DNA from: an uncultured Faecalibacterium sp.
GTDB taxonomy: Bacteria > Bacillota > Clostridia > Oscillospirales > Ruminococcaceae
Direction: 5' to 3'
NCBI GenBank assembly: GCA_934512105.1
Contig: CAKSWQ010000062.1
Span: forward strand, 1-8,464
Length of the DNA: 8,464 nucleotides
A model generated the notes under the pieces. That model had not been told where the DNA came from and did not search any database. It saw nothing but the letters and a program-made list of their open reading frames with translations. This document shows, piece by piece, positions 1 to 5,126 of the stretch (position 1 is the first letter of the stretch; each line of letters starts with the position of its first letter). A program made the translations under genes and the position numbers.

Positions 1-52
1 TCCTGCGGCTATTTGCCTTAAATCCCGCTTGTGCTTGCGAAATATTCGTCAT
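1..52 (-). CDS. 5' end of an unidentified gene running off the left edge (partial)
   Basis: An ATG at 50-52 on the minus strand opens a frame with no stop to the window edge; the first residues read MTNISQAQAGFKANSRR. This is too little to assign a family. The main support is context: an extended -10 promoter (119-147) lies about 60-70 nt upstream in the right orientation, and a strong hairpin (180-219) ends the preceding unit before it, the same arrangement seen at other genes here. The Shine-Dalgarno is poor (only an AAAG-type stretch next to the ATG). An in-frame GTG seven codons upstream, following AAG, is an alternative start. Seventeen codons can stay open by chance, so confidence is moderate. 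Confidence 0.45.
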   Translation of the reverse strand, partial: MTNISQAQAGFKANSRR

Positions 53-72
53 TTTCTTTGTTTTCAGATACA

Positions 73-112
73 CCTTAAATACGAATGAGCGCGGGCAGCA
101 ATTGCAGCGCCC
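73..112 (-). repeat. Leader element copy A, similar to 3293-3332
   Basis: On the minus strand this 40-nt stretch matches 28 of 40 positions, without gaps, with the region upstream of the TraX-family gene. The matches cluster in two blocks: GCTGCAATT, and GCTC followed by one variable base and TTCGTATT. In this copy it begins about where transcription should start from the promoter at 119-147 and ends 20 nt before the putative ATG. It could be a protein-binding site, a structured leader or a decayed dispersed repeat; no known riboswitch class is recognised. Confidence 0.4.
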
Positions 113-118
113 ACCCTT

Positions 119-147
119 ATTTTACCACTTTTTTCTACCGCCGGGAA
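119..147 (-). promoter_or_regulatory. Extended -10 promoter for the left-edge gene
   Basis: On the minus strand TGG is followed directly by TAAAAT (119-124), an extended -10 element. Seventeen bases further upstream is a weak -35, TTCCCG (142-147). The predicted transcript starts near position 112 and has a leader of about 60 nt before the ATG at 52. The same TGG-TAAAAT core precedes the HAD gene. Assigned by eye. Confidence 0.5.
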
Positions 148-179
148 GGTCTGCCGCACATGGATTTCTATTTGTGAAC

Positions 180-219
180 GAGCAAGCCCGGAAGTTCTGG
201 GGACCTTCCGGGCTTGCTC
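180..219 (-). terminator. Hairpin terminator after the HAD-YjbR unit
   Basis: A perfect 15-bp inverted repeat (180-194 with 205-219) encloses a 10-nt loop and begins 7 nt after the YjbR stop codon. On the minus strand the stem is preceded by an A/T-rich run but has no good U-tract after it. The plus strand is followed by TATATAATTATTTTTT, so the hairpin may work better in that direction or act as a transcript-stabilising 3' end. Confidence 0.65.
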
Positions 220-226
220 TATATAA

Positions 227-598
227 TTATTTTTTGCGCAGCTTGGGTGCGGTGGCGGTGTAGCTCATGTCCAGCACCAGACGGAGCTTATCCTCCGGGG
301 TGCTGCCGTCCAGCGCGGCGGTGATCCAGTTTTCCTTGTTCATGTGGTAGGCCGGGTAAAAGCCCGGCTCTGCCCGCAGAGACCCGATAAGGATGGGGTC
401 ACACTTCAGGTTCACGATATCCACCGGCTGCTGCCCGGGCAGGCCCAGCTTGCTTCTGGGTACGGTGGTGACCAGCGCAAACCATTTGCGGTTTGCCGCA
501 TGGCGGAACACCGCCGACTCCGGGGTCTCCATCCACGGATAGTCCGGCTCTACGCTGTAAGTATCAAAAATGAGCTGTTCCAAGCCCTTGCGGTCCAT
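227..598 (-). CDS. YjbR/MmcQ-family protein (DUF419)
   Basis: This 123-residue protein fits the small YjbR/MmcQ family (CyaY-like fold, DUF419), whose biochemical function is unsettled. Recognisable family features are a WMETPESAVFRH stretch (22-33), NRKWFAL (36-42), a DIVNLKCDP segment (60-68), GSLR (72-75) followed by PGFYPAYHMNKENWITAALDGS, and a C-terminal LVLDMSY. The length is typical. The ATG at 596-598 follows an AAAGGGGG ribosome binding site that overlaps the stop codon of the upstream HAD gene. With only 13 nt between the two genes, they are almost certainly co-transcribed and may be translationally coupled. A longer in-frame extension upstream runs antiparallel-frame through the HAD coding region and is rejected. 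Family assignment is confident; the cellular role is unknown. Confidence 0.92.
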   Translation of the reverse strand: MDRKGLEQLIFDTYSVEPDYPWMETPESAVFRHAANRKWFALVTTVPRSKLGLPGQQPVDIVNLKCDPILIGSLRAEPGFYPAYHMNKENWITAALDGSTPEDKLRLVLDMSYTATAPKLRKK

Positions 599-611
599 GG
601 GCTCGCCCCCT

Positions 612-1391
612 TTACGGCTGCTGTGCCAGCAGCTGCGCCAGCACATCCTCCGGGCGGGGGGTGTGGTTTTTGTATTTTGCCCGCAGCGGAGCGGCGGCGT
701 TGTCCATGATGTAGGGCACGCCCACCACGTCCAGCATGGTCTCGTCGTTGTAGTTATCGCCAAAAGCCATGACCTGTGCGGGGTCGATGCCAAGGGTGCT
801 GCACACGCACTGCACCCCGATGCCCTTGTTGGCAAGGGTTGTGTCGATCCAGAACGGCCCCGCCACGGCGCAGTTGGCCTGTTTCCAGCGGGGCACAAAG
901 CGCTCCACATAGTTCTCCACGCCCTCGTGCAGGTACACCGACACCTTGGTGATGTCCTCCGGCACCTCGGCAGGGCTGTGGATGATCTGGTAGTGGTTGC
1001 CCACAAACTGCACCCGCTGCAGCATCCCAAGGCCGCGTTCCATCAGGTAGGCGGTGTTCTGGCCGGAGAGCATCACCTCGCCCTGCCCCTCGCTGCGCGT
1101 CCACATATCGTTGGCGATCTCCTCTGCCAGCGCTCGGGGCATGGGATTTTTGGCGATGCACTGTTCTTCCTTGAAGATGGTGCCGCCGTTTTCGCAGAGA
1201 AACACGCAGCAGTCCGCCACCGGTGCAAAGAGCTTGCGCAGGCTGGTATACTGCCGCCCGGAGGCCGGGCAGAACCAGATGCCCCGCTGATGCAGCGCCC
1301 GGATCTGTGCAAAGATCTCGCCCTCCAGTTCCTTTTTGCCGTATTGCAGCAGCGTACCGTCAATATCGCTGCAAACCAGTCTGATGTCCAT
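612..1391 (-). CDS. Cof-type HAD-superfamily phosphatase (HAD-IIB)
   Basis: A 259-residue cytosolic hydrolase of the Cof/YidA-like HAD-IIB group, which typically dephosphorylates sugar phosphates, nucleotides or cofactor phosphates. The HAD motifs are in order: motif I DIDGT (9-13, nucleophile D9 and acid D11), motif II SGR (44-46), ENGG (67-70), motif III lysine K189 in LANKGIG, and motif IV GDNYND (211-216, metal-binding acids). The insert between motifs II and III is the C2B-type cap that determines substrate; its specificity cannot be read from sequence. Length matches the family. The ATG at 1389-1391 follows a GGAAAGGGAAC ribosome binding site, and a promoter lies at 1420-1448. It is the first gene of a two-gene unit with the YjbR protein downstream. 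Family is certain; substrate is unknown. Confidence 0.96.
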   Translation of the reverse strand: MDIRLVCSDIDGTLLQYGKKELEGEIFAQIRALHQRGIWFCPASGRQYTSLRKLFAPVADCCVFLCENGGTIFKEEQCIAKNPMPRALAEEIANDMWTRSEGQGEVMLSGQNTAYLMERGLGMLQRVQFVGNHYQIIHSPAEVPEDITKVSVYLHEGVENYVERFVPRWKQANCAVAGPFWIDTTLANKGIGVQCVCSTLGIDPAQVMAFGDNYNDETMLDVVGVPYIMDNAAAPLRAKYKNHTPRPEDVLAQLLAQQP

Positions 1392-1419
1392 GGCTGTCGT
1401 TCCCTTTCCGTTTTTTCTT

Positions 1420-1448
1420 ATTTTACCACGGTTTTCCGCCGCGGAAAA
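1420..1448 (-). promoter_or_regulatory. Promoter of the HAD-YjbR unit
   Basis: On the minus strand TGG-TAAAAT (extended -10, hexamer at 1420-1425) is preceded after 17 bp by a weak -35, TTTTCC (1443-1448). The predicted start lies near 1413, giving a leader of about 20-25 nt containing the HAD ribosome binding site. The -35 overlaps the 3' arm of the hairpin that may terminate the upstream YitT transcript. Confidence 0.5.
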
Positions 1449-1466
1449 GCCCCGGGCACGGCTTTT
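1445..1466 (-). terminator. Possible terminator after the YitT gene
   Basis: A 7-bp stem (AAAAGCC paired with GGCTTTT; 1445-1451 with 1460-1466) with an 8-nt loop lies 21 nt after the YitT stop. The U-rich part belongs to the stem and only CC follows, so it is weak; a second small hairpin (TTTTCCG/CGGAAAA) follows immediately. Confidence 0.35.
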
Positions 1467-1486
1467 GCGCCCTTTCCCTATGCCGC

Positions 1487-2344
1487 TCAGCGCTTGGGCT
1501 GGTAGTGCACACTGGATACATTATAGATCGTGACAAAGGCCTTGGGGTCCTCGCGGTTGATGAAGTTCATCAGCTTCTGATACTCGCTTTTGTCCACGAT
1601 GGTAATGATCTCGTTGTGCTTTTCAAAGTTGTATGCGCCGATGGCCTCGTACATGGTGGCACCGCTGTGCAGGTCGTTGATGATGAACTGCCGCAGCGCC
1701 TCTTCCTTCTCGGTAATAATACACACCCGGCGCTTGATGCTGTTATCGAAGATGAAATGATCCAGCACCATACCGTTGAAGTAGGTACCAAGAATGCTCA
1801 GCACAACGGTCTTTTTATCGTAGACGAGGGCGGCAGAGAGCGCCACGCACATACCCGAAAGGGACATAGCCTTGCCCAGTTCCATGTGCAGGTACTTGTT
1901 CATGATCTTTGCCACGATATCCAGCCCGCCGGAGGATGCGTTGCGGTTGAACAGGATGCTCAGACCCACGCTGACCACCAGAATATAGCACAGCACATCC
2001 AGCTCCTGACTGCCTGTCATGGAACCGAAATCCGGGAACAGCCGCTCGAAAAGCCCCAGAAACACCGGCAGCATCACGCTGGTATACACGGTTTTTGCAC
2101 CAAACTCCCTGCCACAGGTGAAAAACCCGATAATGAGCAGCACGATATTCAGCACCATGGTAATGGCCGAAAGCGGCAGCGGCACAAAATTAGAAAGCAC
2201 GATGCCAAGGCCGGAAATACTGCTGACAGATGTATGGCTGGGCACCAGAAAAAAATAGACCGCCGCTGCAATAATGGCAACGGCTCCGGTCAGGATGGCC
2301 GCCTCCTTGGCAATTGCGGGGTAGTTCAGCTTTTTGTTTGTCAT
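1487..2344 (-). CDS. YitT-family integral membrane protein
   Basis: This 285-residue protein has the YitT family layout: an N-terminal membrane domain followed by a cytosolic DUF2179 domain. Hydrophobic segments are visible at about 14-34, 44-73, 86-99, 116-134, 160-176 and 180-198. The family signature NASSGGLDIVAKIM (135-148) sits before the fifth segment. From about residue 207 the protein is soluble (VCIITEKEEALRQFIINDLHSGATMYEAIGAYN), matching DUF2179. Length is usual for the family. The ATG at 2342-2344 has a strong GGAGGAG Shine-Dalgarno and its own extended -10 promoter, while an intrinsic terminator separates it from the TraX gene upstream. YitT proteins are widespread in Firmicutes and presumed to be transporters or membrane sensors; no substrate is established, and none is suggested by these neighbours. 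Confidence 0.95.
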   Translation of the reverse strand: MTNKKLNYPAIAKEAAILTGAVAIIAAAVYFFLVPSHTSVSSISGLGIVLSNFVPLPLSAITMVLNIVLLIIGFFTCGREFGAKTVYTSVMLPVFLGLFERLFPDFGSMTGSQELDVLCYILVVSVGLSILFNRNASSGGLDIVAKIMNKYLHMELGKAMSLSGMCVALSAALVYDKKTVVLSILGTYFNGMVLDHFIFDNSIKRRVCIITEKEEALRQFIINDLHSGATMYEAIGAYNFEKHNEIITIVDKSEYQKLMNFINREDPKAFVTIYNVSSVHYQPKR

Positions 2345-2377
2345 TGTTGCTCCTCCAAGCTTTTGTTTTCAGCTTTC

Positions 2378-2406
2378 AGTATACCATGCTTTGCATTGAT
2401 AGGAAA
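2378..2406 (-). promoter_or_regulatory. Extended -10 promoter of the YitT gene
   Basis: On the minus strand TGG-TATACT (hexamer at 2378-2383) is a strong extended -10, with a weak -35 TTTCCT (2401-2406) 17 bp upstream. The start is predicted near 2371, giving a leader of about 27 nt that includes GGAGGAG. It begins shortly after the U-tract of the upstream terminator. Confidence 0.65.
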
Positions 2407-2426
2407 GCACCCCCGGGCAAAAGACC

Positions 2427-2467
2427 AAAAAACGGGTCAGAAACACCTGTGGGTGTTTCTGATCCGT
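2427..2467 (-). terminator. Intrinsic terminator of the TraX-family gene
   Basis: A 16-bp stem (2432-2447 with 2452-2467, one C-A mismatch) with a 4-nt loop is followed on the minus strand by TTTTTT (complement of 2427-2432). It lies 11 nt after the TraX stop. This is the clearest Rho-independent terminator in the window. Confidence 0.9.
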
Positions 2468-2478
2468 TTCATAATATC

Positions 2479-3255
2479 TTACCGGTTCACGAAGTTCAGC
2501 ACCAGAACCAACAGCAGCATGTGCACGGGGTAAAAGGCGTAACAGGCATACTGGAAGGGCTTACTGTGGTAGCCCTGCCGCCCGCGGTACAGCCAGATGG
2601 GCACCAGTGCCAGCAGCGCCAGACCCTGCTGGCAAAGCTCAAAGTCCATGCCGAAAAGCTGAATGGGGTACATAAGCCCGCCCAGCAGCTCCACATTGAC
2701 CCAGTACAGCGCAGCCAGCTGCCCCAGCAGGCACCACCACTTGCGCCCGTGCCCGTGAAAAAAGTAGAAGATGAACACGGTCAGCACACCGGCGCCGTAG
2801 TAGTCCACCATGCCCAGCGTGCCCAGCACCGCGCCTGCCGCCACCACAAGGGCAGATACCAGCAGGTACAGTCCTGTTTTTTGCTTTTTGCGCACCGTTT
2901 CCATCAAGTGGATGCCCAGAATGCCCAAAAGCAGCGTCCAGATGACGTTCTGGTGCACCGGGTAGAACCATGTGCCGCCGTACATCAAATCGAAGGGCAC
3001 TTCCGAAAGCAGGGCAAACAGCAGCAGCCGCAGGGTGTATTTTTTCAGGTCATGGGTGTGGAAATAGCCCTCCACCGCCATAAAGGCAAAGATGGGAAAC
3101 GCCACCCGCCCGGCACAGGTCAGCCATTCCTGTGCCGGCAGCAACGTCGCCCACAGGTGGTCCATCAGCATCAGCGCCATGGCAAGGATATGAAGGGCCG
3201 CTGCGCTCAGGTCAAAGCGGGACGCAGTAGTGGAATGGATCGGTTTGGTTGACAT
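2479..3255 (-). CDS. TraX-family membrane protein
   Basis: A 258-residue polytopic membrane protein of the TraX family (PF05857), named after the F-plasmid protein that N-acetylates pilin; chromosomal Firmicute members have no proven substrate. Family hallmarks near the N-terminus are ALHILAMALMLMDHLWA (20-36, counting from the start chosen here), then GRVAFPIFAFMAVEGYFHTHDLKKYTLRLLLFALLSEVPFDL, the usual conserved R-x-A-F-P-I-F block. About eight hydrophobic segments follow to the C-terminus. I chose the ATG at 3253-3255 (MSTKP) because a GAGG Shine-Dalgarno at 3263-3266 is 7 nt upstream; the alternative ATG two codons earlier is only 1 nt from it, and the longer in-frame opening to about 3411 overlaps the miniprotein gene. 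No conjugation genes are near, so a pilus role is unlikely; acyl transfer to an envelope molecule is a family-based guess. Confidence 0.9.
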   Translation of the reverse strand: MSTKPIHSTTASRFDLSAAALHILAMALMLMDHLWATLLPAQEWLTCAGRVAFPIFAFMAVEGYFHTHDLKKYTLRLLLFALLSEVPFDLMYGGTWFYPVHQNVIWTLLLGILGIHLMETVRKKQKTGLYLLVSALVVAAGAVLGTLGMVDYYGAGVLTVFIFYFFHGHGRKWWCLLGQLAALYWVNVELLGGLMYPIQLFGMDFELCQQGLALLALVPIWLYRGRQGYHSKPFQYACYAFYPVHMLLLVLVLNFVNR

Positions 3256-3292
3256 ACGCATACCTCGTTTTTGTCGAAATTTGGTCGTTCTG

Positions 3293-3332
3293 TCTGGAAT
3301 ACGAACGAGCCCCGCAAAGAATTGCAGCCCCG
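3293..3332 (-). repeat. Leader element copy B, similar to 73-112
   Basis: The partner of the left-edge leader element, 28 of 40 identical without gaps on the minus strand. It shares GCTGCAATT and GCTC-n-TTCGTATT, and ends 37 nt before the TraX ATG. In this copy its downstream end also carries a TCGTTC...GAACGA inverted repeat with a 12-nt loop, not present in copy A. I see no convincing consensus promoter between the miniprotein stop and TraX, so this segment may include the TraX promoter region or a control site for read-through transcription. Confidence 0.4.
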
Positions 3333-3354
3333 GCAGTTTTTCCCGCCGGGGCTG
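3325..3354 (-). terminator. GC-rich hairpin between the miniprotein and TraX genes
   Basis: A 10-bp stem with GCCCCGGC as its core (3325-3334 with 3345-3354) and a 10-nt loop lies 11 nt after the miniprotein stop. On the minus strand it is followed by GCAATTCTTT rather than a clean U-tract, so it may be a weak terminator, an attenuator or a processing structure. It overlaps leader element B. Confidence 0.45.
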
Positions 3355-3364
3355 GTCTGCTGCT

Positions 3365-3520
3365 TTATTTTTTCTGCTGCGAAGCGCCCAGACACAAAAA
3401 GGTGGAGCCAAGGCAGAGCCATACCACCGCCATGGAGTGACTCTCGCCAGCGATAAAATTCAGCACAGCTGCAATAAAAAATAACAGTCCGCTGAGATAG
3501 AACAGATTCCATTTTTTCAC
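3365..3520 (-). CDS. Small two-helix membrane protein (51 aa), GTG start
   Basis: A short hypothetical protein: a basic N-terminus (MKKWN), a first hydrophobic helix (about 5-24), a short polar turn around GESHS, a second hydrophobic helix (about 30-46) and a basic end (QQKK). This is a typical helical hairpin miniprotein with both ends probably cytosolic. I chose the GTG at 3518-3520 because a GGAGGG Shine-Dalgarno (3528-3533) sits 7 nt upstream. A longer reading from a GTG at 3548-3550 lacks a ribosome binding site and starts inside the inverted-repeat element. The gene lies just downstream of that element and upstream of TraX, and might be transcribed with TraX. Its function is unknown; I infer it is real from the start signal and the hydrophobic pattern. 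Confidence 0.72.
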   Translation of the reverse strand: MKKWNLFYLSGLLFFIAAVLNFIAGESHSMAVVWLCLGSTFLCLGASQQKK

Positions 3521-3527
3521 AGTACAT

Positions 3528-3533
3528 CCCTCC
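3528..3533 (-). promoter_or_regulatory. Ribosome binding site deciding the miniprotein start
   Basis: GGAGGG on the minus strand, 7 nt before the GTG at 3518-3520. It supports the 51-residue form over the 61-residue form, which would contain this site inside its coding sequence. Confidence 0.7.
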
Positions 3534-3547
3534 GGTTTTGTTTTTTT

Positions 3548-3922
3548 CACCGGCTATTTTGGATACGGCAAGCGCAGGAGCGGCTGCCATTTGCTCCGCG
3601 TGCAAAGGGGCGCAACGCGCCCGGCACGCAGAAAGTGTGCGCCCGCAGCAGTCTGCGGGGCAAATTCATGAAGGGTGGCTTGCCTGCCTGCCCATGGAGA
3701 CGTAAGCGCAAAAGCAGGAATGCGGGAAAGGGCAAGGGACGGTTTCGGCGGAAAAGCGTCTGGCGGTGGCGGAAAAGCCGAACGCAAGATTTTTTCAACT
3801 ATGCTGGCTCGTAAGGTGAGCCGTACCGAAACTTCCTTGCGGAAATGTGCAGCCTTATAGTTCATCTGCACCTGAACCGGCAGCCGTGCACCCGGCGCTT
3901 GCCGCACCCAAAATAGCCGGTG
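3548..3922. repeat. 375-bp element with terminal inverted repeats (MITE-like)
   Basis: The 28-nt left end (3548-3575, beginning CACCGGCTATTTTGG) matches the reverse complement of the right end (3895-3922) at 26 of 28 positions. After short unequal gaps (5 and 8 nt) the identity resumes with CGGCTGCC on both sides (3581-3588 and 3879-3886), giving arms of about 41-44 nt. The interior encodes no recognisable protein and contains further small hairpins, for example CCCGCAG/CTGCGGG at 3642-3659. No convincing target-site duplication flanks it. Terminal inverted repeats, size, lack of a transposase and an intergenic position fit a MITE-like or other non-autonomous dispersed repeat, but copy number cannot be judged from one window. 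A 117-codon minus-strand frame (3554-3907) spans most of it and is probably incidental. Confidence 0.65.
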
Positions 3923-3932
3923 GAGCGCTCAT

Positions 3933-4571
3933 TTAGTTTTTGGCGTTTTCCAGATAGGTCTCAAAGGCCTCGGCAAAGCTGGCATTTACATCAAAGGGGA
4001 CGGTGTAGTCCACGCTGGAGGTCACAAGGCAGAGGTCCAGCCGGTTAGAGGTCTCGTCTGCCTGCCGGTTCAGCCTGCTCAGCGCGGCATGGATGACCTT
4101 GCGGTCGTAGTTGATGGTGGTCACCCGCTTCACATCACAGCAGTAGGAGATCTGGTTGCCCTCGGCGTTGAAGCGGTAGCCGGTGCCCCCGCCGGAGAGC
4201 AGCTGCTCGGAGCTGCGCAGGTCGTTCATCCGCTTAAAGGTGCGGGCAATGCTCTGGCGCGCGGCGTTCAGGCTGACCTCGCTGTCCATATCCATGTCCA
4301 GTGCATCCTTTGCCTTGCGGATGGCGGCAAACAGGCGGCTCTTCTCCTCCAGCAGGTAGAGCATGAACCGGGCAATATCCGTGATCTGCTCCGCATATTC
4401 GGTCTGTGCTACGTCCATAACAGTCTCGTCCTCGGCCTCGGGCATCACCTTGTGGCGCAGGTAGGTGTTGGCTACCCTGGTCACGTTGGCGTCGCAGTCC
4501 AGAATGCCCTGTGCCTCGTCCAGCAGGGACTGGAGCTTGTTCTGGTAACGGAATGCTTCCTTCAGGTTCAT
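3933..4571 (-). CDS. Hypothetical protein (212 aa), mostly helical
   Basis: I cannot assign a named family. The N-terminal two thirds look helical (MNLKEAFRYQNKLQSLLDEAQ, then 55-92 and 98-122) with heptad-like spacing that could form a coiled coil. A central segment, GYRFNAEGNQISYCCDVKRVTTINYD (131-156), looks like beta strands; another helix follows, then a final strand-like SSVDYTVPFDVNASFAEAFETYLENA. There is no signal peptide or membrane segment, so it is probably cytosolic. It loosely recalls uncharacterised Clostridial proteins with a similar FN-x-EGNQ centre and D-x-N-x-SF end, but this is from memory and unverified. The ATG at 4569-4571 has a GGAGGGA Shine-Dalgarno and a good promoter (4605-4633). 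The stop lies 10 nt from the inverted-repeat element, with no separate terminator visible. Confidence 0.85.
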   Translation of the reverse strand: MNLKEAFRYQNKLQSLLDEAQGILDCDANVTRVANTYLRHKVMPEAEDETVMDVAQTEYAEQITDIARFMLYLLEEKSRLFAAIRKAKDALDMDMDSEVSLNAARQSIARTFKRMNDLRSSEQLLSGGGTGYRFNAEGNQISYCCDVKRVTTINYDRKVIHAALSRLNRQADETSNRLDLCLVTSSVDYTVPFDVNASFAEAFETYLENAKN

Positions 4572-4604
4572 AGTCGTTCCCTCCGTCTTGTTTTTTCTGC
4601 CTTC

Positions 4605-4633
4605 AGCTTACCACAGACTGCCCGCCTGCGCAA
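4605..4633 (-). promoter_or_regulatory. Promoter of the 212-residue protein gene
   Basis: On the minus strand TTGCGC (-35, 4628-4633), a 17-bp spacer ending in TGG, and TAAGCT (-10, 4605-4610). The -35 and spacing are good and the -10 hexamer is weak but extended. It starts just after the terminator at 4651-4692, giving a leader of about 27 nt. Confidence 0.6.
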
Positions 4634-4650
4634 GCTTTCCGGTAAAACAG

Positions 4651-4692
4651 GCAAAACGCCCGCCCCGGCTTTGACCGGAGCGGGCGTTTTGC
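4651..4692 (-). terminator. Intrinsic terminator of the 84-residue protein gene
   Basis: A 13-bp perfect outer stem (4651-4663 with 4680-4692, GCAAAACGCCCGC), one mismatch, 4 further pairs and a 6-nt loop. On the minus strand the stem ends in TTTTGC and continues CTGTTTTACC, a broken U-tract. It lies 40 nt after the stop of the 84-residue protein. The A/T ends of the stem would allow some activity in either direction. Confidence 0.8.
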
Positions 4693-4732
4693 ATTAGCTG
4701 TGACACTTATTGGGATAAGAGATTGGCATTAC

Positions 4733-4987
4733 TCAGCCGGCCACGCGCTCGGTGCGGCCTGCCTCCAGCATATAGCGCAGGAAGCCGGTCACGTCGGCGG
4801 GGTCGGTCACGGTGAGGTCAAAGCCCTTCTTGGGGGCAGTGTCCATCATCTGCAGCATGGAGCGTGCGGTAGCGTCCTTTTTCAGGTCGCAGGTCTTGCC
4901 GTTGTCCAGATGCAGCAGCACGCTGCCGTGGCTGGCAGAAAGCTGGCGCATGAAACGTTCCTTATCAAAATACTCGATACGAAGCAT
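4733..4987 (-). CDS. Small hypothetical protein (84 aa)
   Basis: An 84-residue soluble protein I do not recognise. It reads as a compact alpha/beta domain: a helix around FDKERFMRQLSASHG (7-21), a strand SVLLHLDNGKTCDLKK (22-37), a helix ATARSMLQMMD (39-49), a strand GFDLTVTDPADV (55-66) and a helix TGFLRYMLEAGR (67-78). The strand-helix-strand-helix order is faintly HPr-like, but there is no phosphorylatable His or HPr serine motif, so this is only a shape comparison. The start is well supported: AAGGAGGT, nearly a perfect anti-16S match, lies 6 nt before the ATG at 4985-4987. It is divergent from the AraC regulator, with a 269-bp control region between them, and ends at a clear terminator, so it is a monocistronic unit. 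It could be a target of that regulator. Confidence 0.8.
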   Translation of the reverse strand: MLRIEYFDKERFMRQLSASHGSVLLHLDNGKTCDLKKDATARSMLQMMDTAPKKGFDLTVTDPADVTGFLRYMLEAGRTERVAG

Positions 4988-5097
4988 AGGAATACCTCCT
5001 TGATGAAGCAGTTTATATTACACTTGCCGTCCAGTCCTCTTTGGACAGGCGGCGGGAGAATAGCGGTTTTGCCCGGCAGTGGAAGCGCTTGCACAGC

Positions 5098-5126
5098 TTG
5101 CGTCCCGGCTGCCTTGGTGCTATACT
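5098..5126 (+). promoter_or_regulatory. Candidate plus-strand promoter for the AraC gene
   Basis: TTGCGT (-35, 5098-5103), a 17-bp spacer ending in TGC, and TATACT (-10, 5121-5126). This is an extended -10 promoter of the same type used on the minus strand elsewhere here. It would start near 5133, inside the GAGCTT-GG-AAGCTC dyad, and give a leader of about 125 nt. TATAGT at 5188-5193 is a rival. Confidence 0.5.

Noticed and set aside
53..112. A T-box or known riboswitch in the left-edge leader
   Set aside because: No T-box GGTGGNACCGCG motif or other class consensus is present, and the leader (about 60 nt) is too short for most classes.
570..1505. Long plus-strand open frame (311 codons) opposite the HAD gene
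   Set aside because: It is antisense to a gene with all HAD motifs, has His/Gln/Val-rich low-complexity content typical of reverse-frame reading in GC-rich DNA, and has no ribosome binding site or family features.
1505..2533. Plus-strand open frame (342 codons) opposite the YitT gene
   Set aside because: Antisense of a recognised membrane protein; it crosses the YitT promoter and the TraX terminator, and its His/Gln-rich product resembles no family.
2314..3252. Plus-strand open frame (312 codons) opposite the TraX gene
   Set aside because: Runs through a terminator hairpin and is the antisense of conserved TraX motifs; Gln/His-rich shadow.
3548..3922. The inverted repeats as one giant terminator
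   Set aside because: The arms are over 300 nt apart and the minus-strand exit is A-rich (GAAAAAAAC), not U-rich, so it does not fit an intrinsic terminator.
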